This document shows positions 11,401 to 22,575 of a DNA stretch of 64,000 bases, in pieces; position 1 is the first letter of the stretch, and every line of letters begins with the position of its first letter. Source of the stretch: Thelonectria olida (lineage: Eukaryota > Ascomycota > Sordariomycetes > Hypocreales > Nectriaceae); assembly GCA_020736575.1 (NCBI GenBank), contig JAGPYM010000026.1, forward strand, positions 372,001 through 436,000, written 5' to 3'. The notes under the pieces were generated by a model. The model did not search any database. It saw only the letters and a list, made by a program, of their open reading frames with translations, and was not told the DNA's origin. The position numbers were made by a program, and so were the translations under genes.

Positions 11401-11649
11401 AGGAAGAGGAGACTGGGCGAGGGTGGTTCAGCAAAGAGGGAGAGATTTGCGGTTGGGATCGCAAGGAACTACTCAAGGGAGTAGTGATGATACTTGGTAC
11501 GTCATTTCGAATCCGATCTGAGTCACGCAAACTAACAGAAGACAGGGAAATTCCGGGAGCTACAACGGTTAACGTTGCAATATGCGAGGGTCCTCGATCT
11601 CGACCTGGATGGGTCAGTGGACGTGGATTCGATGGATGTAGAGGCGTGA
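8499..11649 (+). CDS. HIR1: HIR1 histone chaperone (HIRA homologue), 1033 aa
   Basis: Exons 8499-11496 and 11546-11649; the 49-nt intron has a GTACGT donor and CTAAC branch point. Splicing changes the C-terminus to the family-typical LGKFRELQRL...QYARVLD. The start at 8499 gives the characteristic MHLIKPSWLSH N-terminus; the upstream open frame from 8184 is leader. The N-terminal ~430 residues are a WD40 propeller; a HIRA_B-type motif with GKDGKKRVAPLL lies near 479-495, and the Hira domain spans about 685-900. The protein is the scaffold of the nuclear HIR complex, which deposits H3-H4 independently of replication and represses histone genes in yeast. Size matches Neurospora/yeast-type HIR1 (about 1000 aa). 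Without splicing the frame would run on to 12188. Confidence 0.95.
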
Positions 11650-13504
11650 GGGCGAAAGTGAGGATGGGCGTGAGGTCACGCCATCTGTGTACCAGTAAAG
11701 AGTATCTTAGTGGGAGGACAGAGCGGAATATCGCCTGCTGTTGGGACTGGACTGGCGTTGGGGGGAAAGCAAATGTATTGGGGATTGTTTGTGGAATAGA
11801 CCAGAATCCATGTATGCTTCCTGTATTAATGAAGGATCATTACGACGCACTCGCCGGTATACGATTTGTGGTGGTGGATTGCCTTGGAGCGCGGATATCT
11901 GGGCCAATCGGTGGTGACGCTGTGGTGTTTGACCACCTCGGTTGGATGTCGTTCGCGGACGCTGACGACTGGCGCAATCAACGAGGCGTTGAGGCAAGGC
12001 CAACGCTGACCGACCCTGCGATTGCCGTGGTTGGCTGCCTCCTTCATTCACCGTGTTGCAGTTATTCACTGCTTGGGCAAGTGCCCAGTGGCGGTATCAC
12101 TCTCCTAGAGCCGCGGTGCAACTCCAGCAGGTGTGCCTTTCTGCCCTGGAATGTCAGGAGAGGAGCAATTGTCAGGTCAGCAGACTAAGCAGCCAGTGCA
12201 ACTCACCACGCACTTTTGCTCGCCTGGCTCCTTCAAGCCAGGCAATCTATTTGCCAGACACCAAGTCACAAGACGCTGGGGCGTTAGGGCCGAAGCTGAA
12301 GACGGGCCGGCCCTCGCCTTGTTGTTACCCAGGAACGCTGGCGTGTGCTCTCCGGTTCTCTCCTCGTTTTCTGCGTGCCGTCATCGACTCTGTAGGTGAC
12401 AGAAATAGTGGAAGGCGTGTATGGATGTTTATTAATGGATGTTGGGGGGGTTCCGATGCTGCTATTCATTGACCGTCTCAATCATGGCGCCTCTGGCCCC
12501 CTCTACGGACCTGGGAGACTTGATAGCACCCAAGTCCAATTTCGCCATCGCTCCCATCGACTCACCTTGCTCCCTATTCTTCCCGAATGACAAGTAGGGC
12601 GCACTGAAGTCGGATTGTCGAGTGTCACTGGCCATTCACGGCTCCACCAGCTTCTCTCGTCTCGACTCTCGAATCAGCGACGATCCAGACCAAGCAGGAA
12701 GTGTCAGTCGACTCCACGCCATCTGCTGCTGCATTCGTCGTTTGTCATCGCCGAGAGTGTTGCTTCATTATTGCGGATCGGCTCCCCTGAGGAAGCCACA
12801 CCGGTGATAAAGTCGTAGAGCACGAGGGTTTCTTAGTCTTTTGGGGGCCTTGGCTGCGCTGGCCGCTTGCCGTTTGTGCACCCGTCTCGCACCTGCCTCC
12901 AGCTGCATCAATACAGGCGTAATTAACTGGATGCTGAATACCTTGGCCAGAGGAAGGCACCTATTGTCAACCTCATTTCTCGTGTCCTGCCTGACCAATC
13001 AGGCATCCTATATAACTGCAGGCTCATCTCCCACCTTCACCTGGCTTCCACCTCGATTCACTCTTCCTATTGTTTACCTTTTTTAACCCAAGCAACTCAA
13101 CTTGACTTCAACTTCGACCTTTGATTCTCAGCCTCTTCAGCTTCAAGTTCAGCTTTCGCATTCACGTTGTTGCCCCGACTTCGTCAACACCCGGGTCCAC
13201 AACCTCAACTGCGCCAACTCTTCTCATCGCCCCCATTCTCTGCCCTTCAATTCTCTTCTTCTTCCTTTGCTCGCCTTCACTCCTTTCGAAAACAAAACGG
13301 TCGGTGCGTCTCGACGAGTTAATCTCATCTTCCCGAGTCCAGACTCTGCACTGCCATTCCTTTCCTTTTCAATCTTTCTTCTTCTTTCCAAGTATCGCAT
13401 CATCCCAGTCTCTCAACTATCATCATCGCGTCTCTCTTCTCCCACACGCACAAACGTTTCGCATTTCGTCAAGCTGGTTAGCCCTTTCCCTCACCACTGC
13501 GGCC
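11650..13504. other. Intergenic, HIR1 3' side to the GT15 promoter
   Basis: No supportable gene. From about 13030 to 13500 the plus strand is strongly CT-rich, consistent with a long 5' leader for the downstream GT15 locus. Confidence 0.5.
12995..13015 (+). promoter_or_regulatory. CCAAT box and TATA box of the GT15 locus
   Basis: CCAAT at 12995-12999 is followed 9 nt later by TATATAA at 13009-13015, then by a CT-rich leader up to the ATG at 13505. The arrangement suggests an intact core promoter even though the gene carries an in-frame stop. Confidence 0.5.
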
Positions 13505-14890
13505 ATGATGAAGCTTTTCCAACTCCCGCTGTGGGCTTGGGTTAGCTTCTTGCTCAGTGTTTCGACACTTGTCCACGGCCTTGGTCCTTCCTCAGCTGAT
13601 CCACCGCCTCGGGCAGCCCTCGTCACATTTGCCGACGAAAGCGACCTGCCAAACCTGCTCCTCTCCATTCGTCAGGTAGAGGATAGGTTCAACAGCCGCT
13701 ACCACTACAACTGGGTCATTTTCAGTACCCATGAGCTGAGCGACACGTTCAAATCGAAGACCTCCAACGCCACCCACGCCACCTGCATCTATGAGGTTAT
13801 CCCCGATGAGAACTGGAGCGTCCCTGGCTGGGTCGATGACCAGAACAAGAATCTCATGGACCTTCGATGCCGATACAGATGGAACTCCGGTATCTTTGCC
13901 AGAGAGAAGCGACTTCGAGACTATGACTGGTTCTGGAAGATCGAGCCAGGGGTAAGTGTGTTCAAACGGGTGGAAGCTTCCACTGTTCCCTTGATGGCTA
14001 ATGTGAAATCATAGGCACAAATGACCCATGACATGCAGTTTGATGTATTCCGATTCATGCGCGACAAAAACATCGCTCTTTTTCATCGAGATGTTGCTGA
14101 ATCGAGTCGCCGCGCCCTATCTCCCGGAGTCAAGGCATTCATCGACAAGTATCCGGAGCTCCTTCATGAAGAAGCAGACCTTTCGTGGCTGCTCGACGGC
14201 ACACCTTTCAAAGCCACTGCTGATTTGGCAACGGAAATTCCTTCGGCACACGGGAACTCGGACAGGCTGAGCGACATCTAGGAGAGCCGGTCAAGCCTGG
14301 AGGACGACTCGAAAGCTGATTCATCGCAGGCCATTTTGTCGCAGGTCGTTGATCAGGGGAACAACAATGAGCATGATGAAATGCTATCCTCGTTGGTCGA
14401 GTCCTTTACGTCTTGGTTGGGAGGCATTTACGAGAGTAGCCTTTACCCAACATTTGAGATTGGATCTTTGGCCTTTTTCCGCAGCCCCAAGCACATGTTG
14501 TTCATCGATCATCTGGACAGCACGGGAGATTTTTACTACCACACTTTCAAGGACGATCCGGTTCACACACTCAGTGCCAGCATGTTTTTGCCCAAGCAGA
14601 GCGTGTTGGGCTCTCGAAAGAAGGCCGGACCGCCCCTACACGAGCACCGACCCAGCCAACCAGAGCCAACCTCAAAGCCCGATGCAATGGCTGATGATGC
14701 AGAGATGGACTCCACCGACGGCACGGCATCTGTGGGTAACGTCAATGTGGTGATGCTACAGTACTTGGTTGCTTGGGAGGTGCAGGCGTGTGATTTCAAA
14801 AGACAGGCGGCGATGCCGGGCCCCCAGCTTGGGCGCACAACGGTTGACGACCGCAACTTCGTCCATCGTCTCCGAATTGTATTTTATTGA
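13505..14890 (+). pseudogene. GT15 alpha-1,2-mannosyltransferase with in-frame stop
   Basis: KRE2/MNT1-type glycosyltransferase family 15, whose intact members use GDP-mannose in the Golgi lumen. The first exon (13505-13951) gives a signal-anchor-like N-terminus and the family core YHYNWVIFS, CRYRWNSG and YDWFWKIEPG. A 63-nt intron (13952-14014, GTAAGT) joins it to QFDVFRFMRDKN and KYPELLHEE. The frame then meets a TAG at 14279-14281. The same frame continues beyond with FEIGSLAFFRS (holding the Glu equivalent to the proposed nucleophile), FYYHTFKDDPVHTL and LFLPK-like residues to 14890. I found no good GT donor before the stop that would splice it out. The usual GYTI...E segment and the final FRDIGY/CP segment are poorly conserved or absent. 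Best call: a decaying or truncated paralogue; a sequencing error cannot be excluded. Confidence 0.7.
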
Positions 14891-17800
14891 CATGGGTCAC
14901 ACAGAAGGTCAATATGATGAGTCAAGATAACGGTGAGGGAACCAGAACTTATCCGGATGGCGAGAGATGGTTGAAAGGTGTGTTTACTATCTGGTAGCTT
15001 TGAGTGACGTCTCGCAGGTCGAGAAGCACAAAATAGTCAATTACCTTATCAAATTGAAAATATGAAAACACTGATCAGATGACGGCGGTGAAGGGGAGAG
15101 AGCGTGATTTCATTGTGTGCTACGAGTTTGCAATTTGTGCACGTTGGGAACAAAGGTTCTACAGACGGGTGCGTCACAGAAGCCGCATCCCCGGCGTGTT
15201 CATGACACACAGTTTGAGATTGAAGAACAGGAACACGGATGGGGTCAATGTGGCGAAGGCTTGGGAGTTTGGGAGTCAGTACCAACTCGCTCCAAAGGCA
15301 CCTCGTCAACCCGAGTCATTGCCCGCTTCGATGCACGAGATAGCGAGACAGCGAGACGCGGGATGAGCTTAATATGATAAATGGGAGCCGGTGACTTTGC
15401 TACGGCAAGCGTTGGATGAATCCGTGTTTCAGCAGAGAATATGAACAAAAGGCTTGGCGAACATAGCCTTCGCCAAACCAACAACCAAGGCAGACTCATT
15501 CGCTACGCATTGACTTGGCTACTACCTATTCTGCGACAAGGTATCCAAAGCAAAGAAACATCCTCGGCATCAAATACCTGCAGCGGACGAAATCAAATTT
15601 TCATTACGCGCCCGCTGGCAGCAACCGGCGGGTCACGGACATTCAGAAGCAGCGTTTTGGGTTTGGCTTGGAAAGGCAGATGGCAACGGCAATAGGACAG
15701 GAATGGGATAGGGCGGTTCTAACGGTAGCTAATGGTGATGCTATAGACAAGTAAGAAGCGGAATTCACGATTGAGGTCAGTCACGGGTTTTCGAGGGTTG
15801 TGAATAGGTAAGGAGTGGGATAGGGTGGGTGAGGTTGCTTTCATTGAGGGTCGGCTTGCGGTTGGATGAAAATGGTGATGGCCCGAGGTGGTGTTGACCC
15901 AAGTTGGGAAGGGTGGAGAGCACGTGGTCACCCGCTCGCAAGTGCAGGCTTTAATTGAAGGGAACAAAGACTCCGGGAGCAGGACCTGGTTGACAAGGGC
16001 CATCTGTATACCTACAGTGACCGATGAAATGTCCTTCTACAGAATACGGACCATCTTACGATAGTTAAACATAAGAAAGGGGGGAAGTATTGCAACGGCA
16101 AAGTCATTCATGACAGAAATGACAATCTGGGGCATCGTGATTGAGTGAGCAAAATGCGGGGGAAATCTCCGTGGAGGGGATGACGATCGGCGCCGGGTCG
16201 GAGACGGAGCATGAGACAGTCCATGAACCTAGGGCTATCTTGGTTTGGGTAGGACAATCCCGACCGCCAGTTGTGCATGCAGTAAAAATGTCATATGATG
16301 GCTCAAGCAGCACATGACAGTATTGGCGGAAGCATCTTGCCTTGTTTGAAAGCAGTTGGCTATAGGAGGCGCACACGCTCATGGGCCGACCGTTGAGCCA
16401 TCCATCGTCCACCGAGAAGTCGTGACACACGGTGCTGGGGCCGAGGCGAACTGCTGGGCCGGCCACGTGTAAACGCGCCCGCATCCTTCATGTCCGTCAC
16501 CGCAACATGAGCCCCGACGGCTTGGGAGTGATTGATGGATACCGTAGGTACATCCTGTGAAGAAGTGGGAGATGCATGAATCGCAGTGCATACCCGTGCG
16601 GTGCTTTGCAGGCAGAGACAGGGAATCAAGGTAGTACCAGACTGGGCGAGCATCAACGGCCCCGAGTCAACATGGACCAAACCAGAGCGTTGAACATGAA
16701 GATTGAGCCCAGCTCCAAGCATGGACTCCCGCCTTGGCTGCTACGTACTCCCCGAAATGGGAACAAGGGTGAGCCCTGCACTAGCTTCGAAACAAAACGA
16801 GATGCAATCACAGTGCTGACTGCAGCTCGTCGTCAGGCTGATGCTGTCTTTCAGCCGAGCCAAGGTGGCTGAGAACCTGGTGGTGTAGGATCTGCGACTA
16901 TCTGTCCGAATTACGAAGTATTCGATTCGATTCGGCATTCGGTTCGTCGGCATGTTTGTCGCATTGCTGTGTTTCCTGTTCTCCTCCGTCGAAACTCGCA
17001 GCCCCTAAACTTGGTCTAGGTCCGTCGCAGCACTGTCGCATCTGTTTGTTGGGCCGCTTGAGTGTTTGTCAATTTAATGAAGCATGACAAGCCTGCGAAG
17101 CCACAAGGCAACACAAGTTATGCTTAGCGGGAAAGAAGAGAGAACGACAGGGATACGGACTGGGACGCCTTGTGATTTGATCATTTCCACCCATCCTGAC
17201 GGATTGGATGGGTGGTGTTTTGCTGACGTAGCGACCCTGGCCTGCACAGGGGGTTGGACTGCTCCACACCATTTGTGTTTAATGCCCTGAAAGAACCTGG
17301 CGAGAAAAAAAAAAGGGGACCAAGGTTGGTGATGAATGTCAGAGAATTGGTTGGAAGTTGGTTTTATTAGCCATTTTGTGACGAGACTTGTTAGGGGAGG
17401 GTGGCTTCAATGAGACGTTGCGAAATGAAATACGCGCATCCATGGACTAATTCCTTTAACTCAACTTCTCCTTCGTTTCCTCAACTCGGACGGCGTGTGC
17501 CTCGTGGCTTCAACACTGTATGCAAAACGCTCGTTAACTGGGAAGGCCAACTGGGAGAACAACCGCATGAAAACAAAAGCGAAAAAGACGGGGAAGCAAC
17601 TCACTTGCCGGCCTGCCCCTGCCCAGTCAACTTGGCGCCGCCACTATTCCAACCAGGTACCCACACACTGTTGCATTGGGACGCCTGCGGAAAGTACCGA
17701 CCCATCCATCGCACCTCTTCCCCTCTGCGGCCAGTGGAGCGCAAGGACAAAGAGCGAGACTGGGCAGTGGAAGTGGAGGTTTGTATGGCTGGGGTGAAGA

Positions 17801-18761
17801 GTCTGGAGGGGGCTTGAAAACTCCACGACCTAAAACCAAGCAATATGCTGAGCAGCGTATGAGCAGCTCAGTCCGATTTGCGTTTGATTCTTCGCATCTT
17901 TTGTCTCTTTCATGCTGGTTGTTAAGCTTACTGCTGCCTTTTCTCTATGTAATTTAGATACACTTTCACATGGCATTTTGATGCGTCTTAGAGGCGCTGC
18001 AACAACGTCGAAGGAAGCAGGGGCGCACTCGCTCCTTCCCCGGCTCTCCACTGTGTTGGCCAAGCTTGGCTAGAACTTCCATTGCCCTTTGTTAGCAACG
18101 GCAATCCTGGTCCGTCCTCCCCTCCTCTGACGCCTCCATCTTCCAAGTCCTCTACCTGCAACCTCCAACCTCCAACCGTCATAGTTAGTTCCTTACTCTT
18201 CTTCCCTCCTTTCCGACCTGTTTATTCCTGCTTTTCTTTCTTCTCCTCCTTTCCAACATTGTTTACCTTTCCGTCCCTCCTTTCCCACCTGCCCCTGCTT
18301 CCCTTGCTTCGGCCATTGTCTACTGGTCGCCTCCGTTCAAACCCTCACCGTCCGCACGACACTTAGCCTCGAATATTGACAGACGACCGAGAAACGCCAG
18401 GTCCTTGGCTCCCGAACCGCGGCAGCGCTGCGTGGTTGCAATTGCGGAGGAGCCCCTGACTAGCTTCAATTAAAGCGACGCACGAACTCGGATTCTTCAA
18501 TTATCCTTTCACCAGGTTTCCCCAGATTCTCGACGGCTTGACGAGGCACCTTCGCGAACGACTCCAGCCTCGGACGTGACCCAATCCAACCAGCGCACAC
18601 GACGCGATCGATCGCATTCGCATTCGCAATACGCATTGGACTACCGTTACGTGCAGTCCAGTTGATTTGCTTGGAGCCGCCAGAATAACTACTCGCCCAA
18701 CGTCAGATCACTCTTTCACCACCGCCCTTCTGCGCAAACGTGCTTCGCGTATCGTGTCGCC
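14891..18761. other. 3.9-kb intergenic region upstream of the sugar-nucleotide transporter
   Basis: Only short frames without recognisable domains occur on either strand. The last ~700 bp before 18762 are CT-rich and probably hold the promoter and 5' leader of the transporter. Confidence 0.5.
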
Positions 18762-20418
18762 ATGGCTATCCTCGAGAGATACCCGCGCCAATCTGCGCTC
18801 GCTCCGCGCACCTTTCTTAACCTCACCAAAAAACAATGGTCGTTGGTTTTAGTACGGCCTCTCTTTTGCAATCCCCGTCCAGGACCCTATCATGTCCTGT
18901 GCGTAGACAATTACTGACTGGTCGTGATGCAGTTGACATTCCAAAACTCGGCTCTTATCTTGGTAAAATCGCCCACAAATCCTCTTCATGTCATGATGAT
19001 GCTAACAATCAACCCCCAACAGATTATGCACTATTCTCGTGTCATGCCCCCGTCTGGCGATCATCGATATTTCACTTCCACTGCTGTCTTCCTCAACGAG
19101 ATCATCAAACTTGCCGTTTCCCTCTCTTTGGCCATTTACGAAACGTCAAAGACTCTCGCCCCCACTACCCCCGCCACAGTCCTTTTCGAGCAAATCTACA
19201 ATTCCGTTTTCGCAGGTGATGGCTGGAAACTCGCCCTGATTGCTGCTTTCTACACCCTCCAAAATCTTTTACAGTATGTTGCCATTGGCAACCTGGAAGC
19301 TGTTCACTTTCAGATTCTTTACCAACTCAAGGTAAACCCACGACATCGTGATACACTGCTGCATTGCGCACGATCAATGTATCCCAATTCCTTGGGAGAA
19401 GACCATAGCTAACAATCCACCAGATTCTCATTACCGCTCTGTTTAGCGTCAGTCTCCTCCGCCGACATCTCGGACCTCGACGTTGGGTAGCTCTCATAAT
19501 TCTTACCGTTGGCGTGTGCATCGTCTCCGCCCCCCAAGCCAACTCTTCCTCGGGCAACTATCTACTTCACGATATGACGGACCATTTCTTTCCTCGATCC
19601 CTTCATGAGCTTGGTCACGCTCCCATCGACATCGGGGGCTCCGTTGCGCATATTGCAAAGCGTTCGGCCACTTACCAAGGAATCGACCACGACCTACCCG
19701 CTCCAGACCCATACATGGACTATTCTGCTGGTCTAAGCTCCGTCTTGGTGGCTGCCTCCGTCTCGGGCCTGACTGGCGTCTACTTTGAGAAGCTCCTAAA
19801 GGAGAGTCCGACACAAGCCAGTGTCTGGATTCGTAACGTCCAACTCAGCTTTTATTCGCTATTTGCCGCGCTTTTGGGCGGTGTGTTTTACCAGGATGGC
19901 AGTGGCATCAGTGAGCACGGCTTCTTCGAGGGATATAACTGGGTCGTGTGGACTGCTGTTATTCTTCAAGCCGCAGGCGGAATGCTTGCCAGCGTTGTCA
20001 TTCGTGACGCCGACAATATTGTCAAGAACTTCGCGACGAGCATCAGCATCGTTGTGAGCTTCGTAGTAAGCGTCTTCGTATTCGATTTCCAGGTTTCGTT
20101 CACCGTAAGTCTTGTGCCTCCATGACTTGGCAGCTGGCCTGGGATGATGTCTAACACATTTTGCAGTTCCTGCTTGGCACATCACTGGTGCTACTTTCGA
20201 CATACATTTACAGTCAATCAGAACGTCACCGACCTGTGCCGATACAGATTGCCAAGTTTGAAAAACCTGCTATCGAGCGCGCCTACACGCCCCGTGGAAC
20301 GACGGTGACTCGCATGACGCTTGCGCCCTTTGACAACACTGCCTTGTCAACAAGTCGACCCAACAGCCCCATGCTGGCCCGCCAGCCAAGCCGGACCAAC
20401 ATTAAGAGAGACGACTAA
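18762..20418 (+). CDS. Nucleotide-sugar (UDP-galactose/UDP-GlcNAc type) transporter, 453 aa
   Basis: Five exons: 18762-18851, 18933-18962, 19023-19331, 19424-20104 and 20167-20418. The second exon is only 30 nt. Joined, they give an N-terminus MAILERYPRQ...KKQWSLVLLTFQNSALILIMHYSR, characteristic of SLC35A-type transporters, followed by about ten membrane segments, the LQNLLQYVAIGNLEAVHFQILYQLK helix and the family's C-terminal helices (GGMLASVVIRDADNIVKNFATS, a well-conserved block). The protein exchanges cytosolic nucleotide sugar for luminal nucleotide monophosphate in the Golgi membrane. A loop of about 65 residues between membrane segments and a cytosolic tail with RTxxxS/T-rich sequence are unconserved. 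The ATG at 18762 is chosen because it restores the family N-terminus; substrate specificity cannot be read from sequence alone. Confidence 0.92.
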
Positions 20419-20431
20419 GTTCTAACGAACA

Positions 20432-20437
20432 AATAAA
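20432..20437 (+). terminator. AATAAA polyadenylation signal
   Basis: A canonical AATAAA lies 14 nt after the transporter stop codon, a plausible 3'-end signal. Confidence 0.45.
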
Positions 20438-20598
20438 AAACGGGAATTTCCCGAAAAGAAACCTCCAAAATGGTTGTCATCCGGTTGCAAAGCAGCAACC
20501 TGGAAGTGACAACACTCACGAACTGCAACGATATCATGACATGAATAATTTCGCACATAAAACAGCTACATTCCTATACACTGGATCCTAACTAGATG

Positions 20599-20856
20599 TT
20601 ATTGGTACATTTTGGACAGGGCAAGAAGAAAGATTCCAGGGATTAGACGGCCGAGGTCTTGATGGCCACGCAGGTCAGCGATGGCGAGAAAGGCGTCCAT
20701 GAGATACCACTTGAGTGCATCAGCTGTCGTTTGGCGGTTGATGTGGCATGGAGGGATAGATCCTTCAACTTTTCTGGATTGATTATGTTGTTCTAGAAGA
20801 AGCCTGCCGGATTGGGCGGTGCTCAGCGAGCTTTTATTTGAATCACGCTTTGCCAT
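20599..20856 (-). CDS. Small hypothetical protein, 85 aa
   Basis: No recognised family. The frame begins with an ATG in good fungal context (AACAATGGC) and encodes a Ser/Lys-rich N-terminus followed by a semi-hydrophobic C-terminal half (DALKWYLMDAFLAIADLRG, then RLIPGIFLLALSKMY) that could be an amphipathic or membrane-associated helix pair. It lies between the convergent 3' ends of the transporter and the GMPPA-like gene, where an 85-codon frame by chance is quite possible. Confidence 0.3.
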   Translation of the reverse strand: MAKRDSNKSSLSTAQSGRLLLEQHNQSRKVEGSIPPCHINRQTTADALKWYLMDAFLAIADLRGHQDLGRLIPGIFLLALSKMYQ

Positions 20857-21108
20857 TGTTTGGACGCGGAAACTAGACGTTCTAGCAATCGCGTTTCGTT
20901 TTCATTTGACTAGCCCGTCCTTGAGACGGCCAGATGACATGTTTATCTACTTCCATGCCTCACTAAATTCCATGCGTTACTGCCATTAAGTCTATAGCCC
21001 GCCGACGGTACTATGCTCCGTGATTTGCTCCCCTTTCTGCTCAGAAAAAAATGAACTTTTCTCTCATCCTCGTTCTCTCACTTCATGCGCTGTCGATGCG
21101 ACCTCCAT

Positions 21109-22575
21109 TTACATGATGACTTCATTAGCGACATCCTAAGAGACTTGTTAGCACATGGTAAAAATACGTGGGGAGGGGGGAGAGTAGACGCACCCGCTTC
21201 AATTCCTTGTAGGGCAAACAGACACAGTTCTGAACGCGCACCTCGTCACCAACACCGCAGTCCTTGCCGAGAATGGTGATGCTCTGCACCTTGACGCCAT
21301 TCTTGATGATGCTCGTCGAGTGGCTTCCCACGGGGGTAGGAGTTCCCTCGACACGGGCCCAGGCGCCAACGCGGCTGCCCCAACCAATGATCGAGTACAG
21401 AACGCAAGCATCGTGCTTGATCTCTGAGTCCTCGAGTACGATGCTCTCCTTGACACGGGCCCCTGCGCCAATGTGCACACGCGGGCCGATGCTGACGTTG
21501 GGGCCGAGCTTGGCGGTGGGGTGGACCTCGGCGGTGGGGTGGATGAAGACCGGGGGAACGATGTTGGCGCTGGGGTGAGCGAGCTCGTCGATGCTGGACT
21601 GAGCGGCCTTTTGCAGGTAGAGGGCGTTGGCGGGGACAGCAGAACCGGCAGTCTTGATTTGGCGCCAAAAGTCCTTGGTCTCGTAGACGTAGAACTGCTT
21701 GTTGTCGGCCATGTCACTGAGGATGTCCTGTTCGAGGCGAATAACCTCGTTCTTCTTGCCCTCGTCATCGTCGTCATCATCGGGTAGGATGAAGCTGTTC
21801 TCTAGGTTGTCGGAAGAAGGATAGGAGACGAGGCGAGGGGGGCGGTCGAGGCGGCGCTTGATGGCGGAGCGGATGGAGGGGAAGATGGCCTCGGTGGAGA
21901 AGAGGTAGACACCGCAGTTGATGAGATTGCTGATGCGGGACTCAGGCTTCTCGACGTAGTGCAAGACTCGGCGGGTGTGTGCGTCGGAAACGATGCAACC
22001 GAAGTTAGTAGCGGCCTCATCGCTGACGCGGGTGCCGAGAATCACAGCCTCGGCGTCTTTCTCGATAAAGAGACGGAGCATCTCGTCCAGAGGAAACGAG
22101 CAGCACACATCGGCGTTGAGGACGAAGAGGCGTTCGGGCCGACCCTTAAGGATAGCATCACGGAAGTGGTACAGACCACCAGCGGTGCCGAGGGCTTCGT
22201 ACTCGCGGAGGTACTTGATAGTGATAGAGGGGAACTCCTTTGCGGAGTCCTTGATGAAGTCACGGAAGACAGACTCGTCGTAGTAACCGATGATGTAGAC
22301 TTCTTGGATCTGCTTGTTGGGGACGCGGGCGACGGAGCTGAGGCAGTGCCAGATGATGGGATGGCCGGCGACTTCGAAGAGGGGTTTTGGGACATCGAGT
22401 GACAGGGGACGGAAGCGGGTTCCTCTAGAAGGGCCACCAACCTGGAGTGAAGCTGTTAGTTGAGGGTGAATTAGATATGGAGAGAGGTTCAGGGAAAGTG
22501 AAGCTATACCAGGATAACTGCCTTGGTGGCGCCTTGGTCCTTGGGGCGATGCGCCAGAGGAACGTGGAGGGACAT
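21109..22575 (-). CDS. GMPPA-like mannose-1-phosphate guanylyltransferase homologue, 446 aa
   Basis: Three exons on the minus strand: 22575-22510, 22441-21194 and 21135-21109, with introns of 68 and 58 nt. The last exon supplies only DVANEVIM and the stop, a typical end for this family. The N-terminal nucleotidyltransferase domain contains [31 protein letters not shown], the GMPPA form of the signature (compact GMPPB enzymes have GGYGTRLRPLTL). The C-terminal half carries hexapeptide repeats (HPTAEVHPTAKLGPNVSIG onward) forming a left-handed beta-helix. GMPPA in animals is a regulatory, GDP-mannose-sensing partner of the catalytic GMPPB; whether the fungal homologue is catalytic or regulatory is uncertain. 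An acidic Asp-rich loop (about residues 260-270) is a local insertion. It is divergent from the dynamin-like gene. Confidence 0.92.

Noticed and set aside
16104..16484. 126-codon minus-strand frame with many Cys
   Set aside because: No signal peptide, no recognisable domain and no splice context; probably chance.
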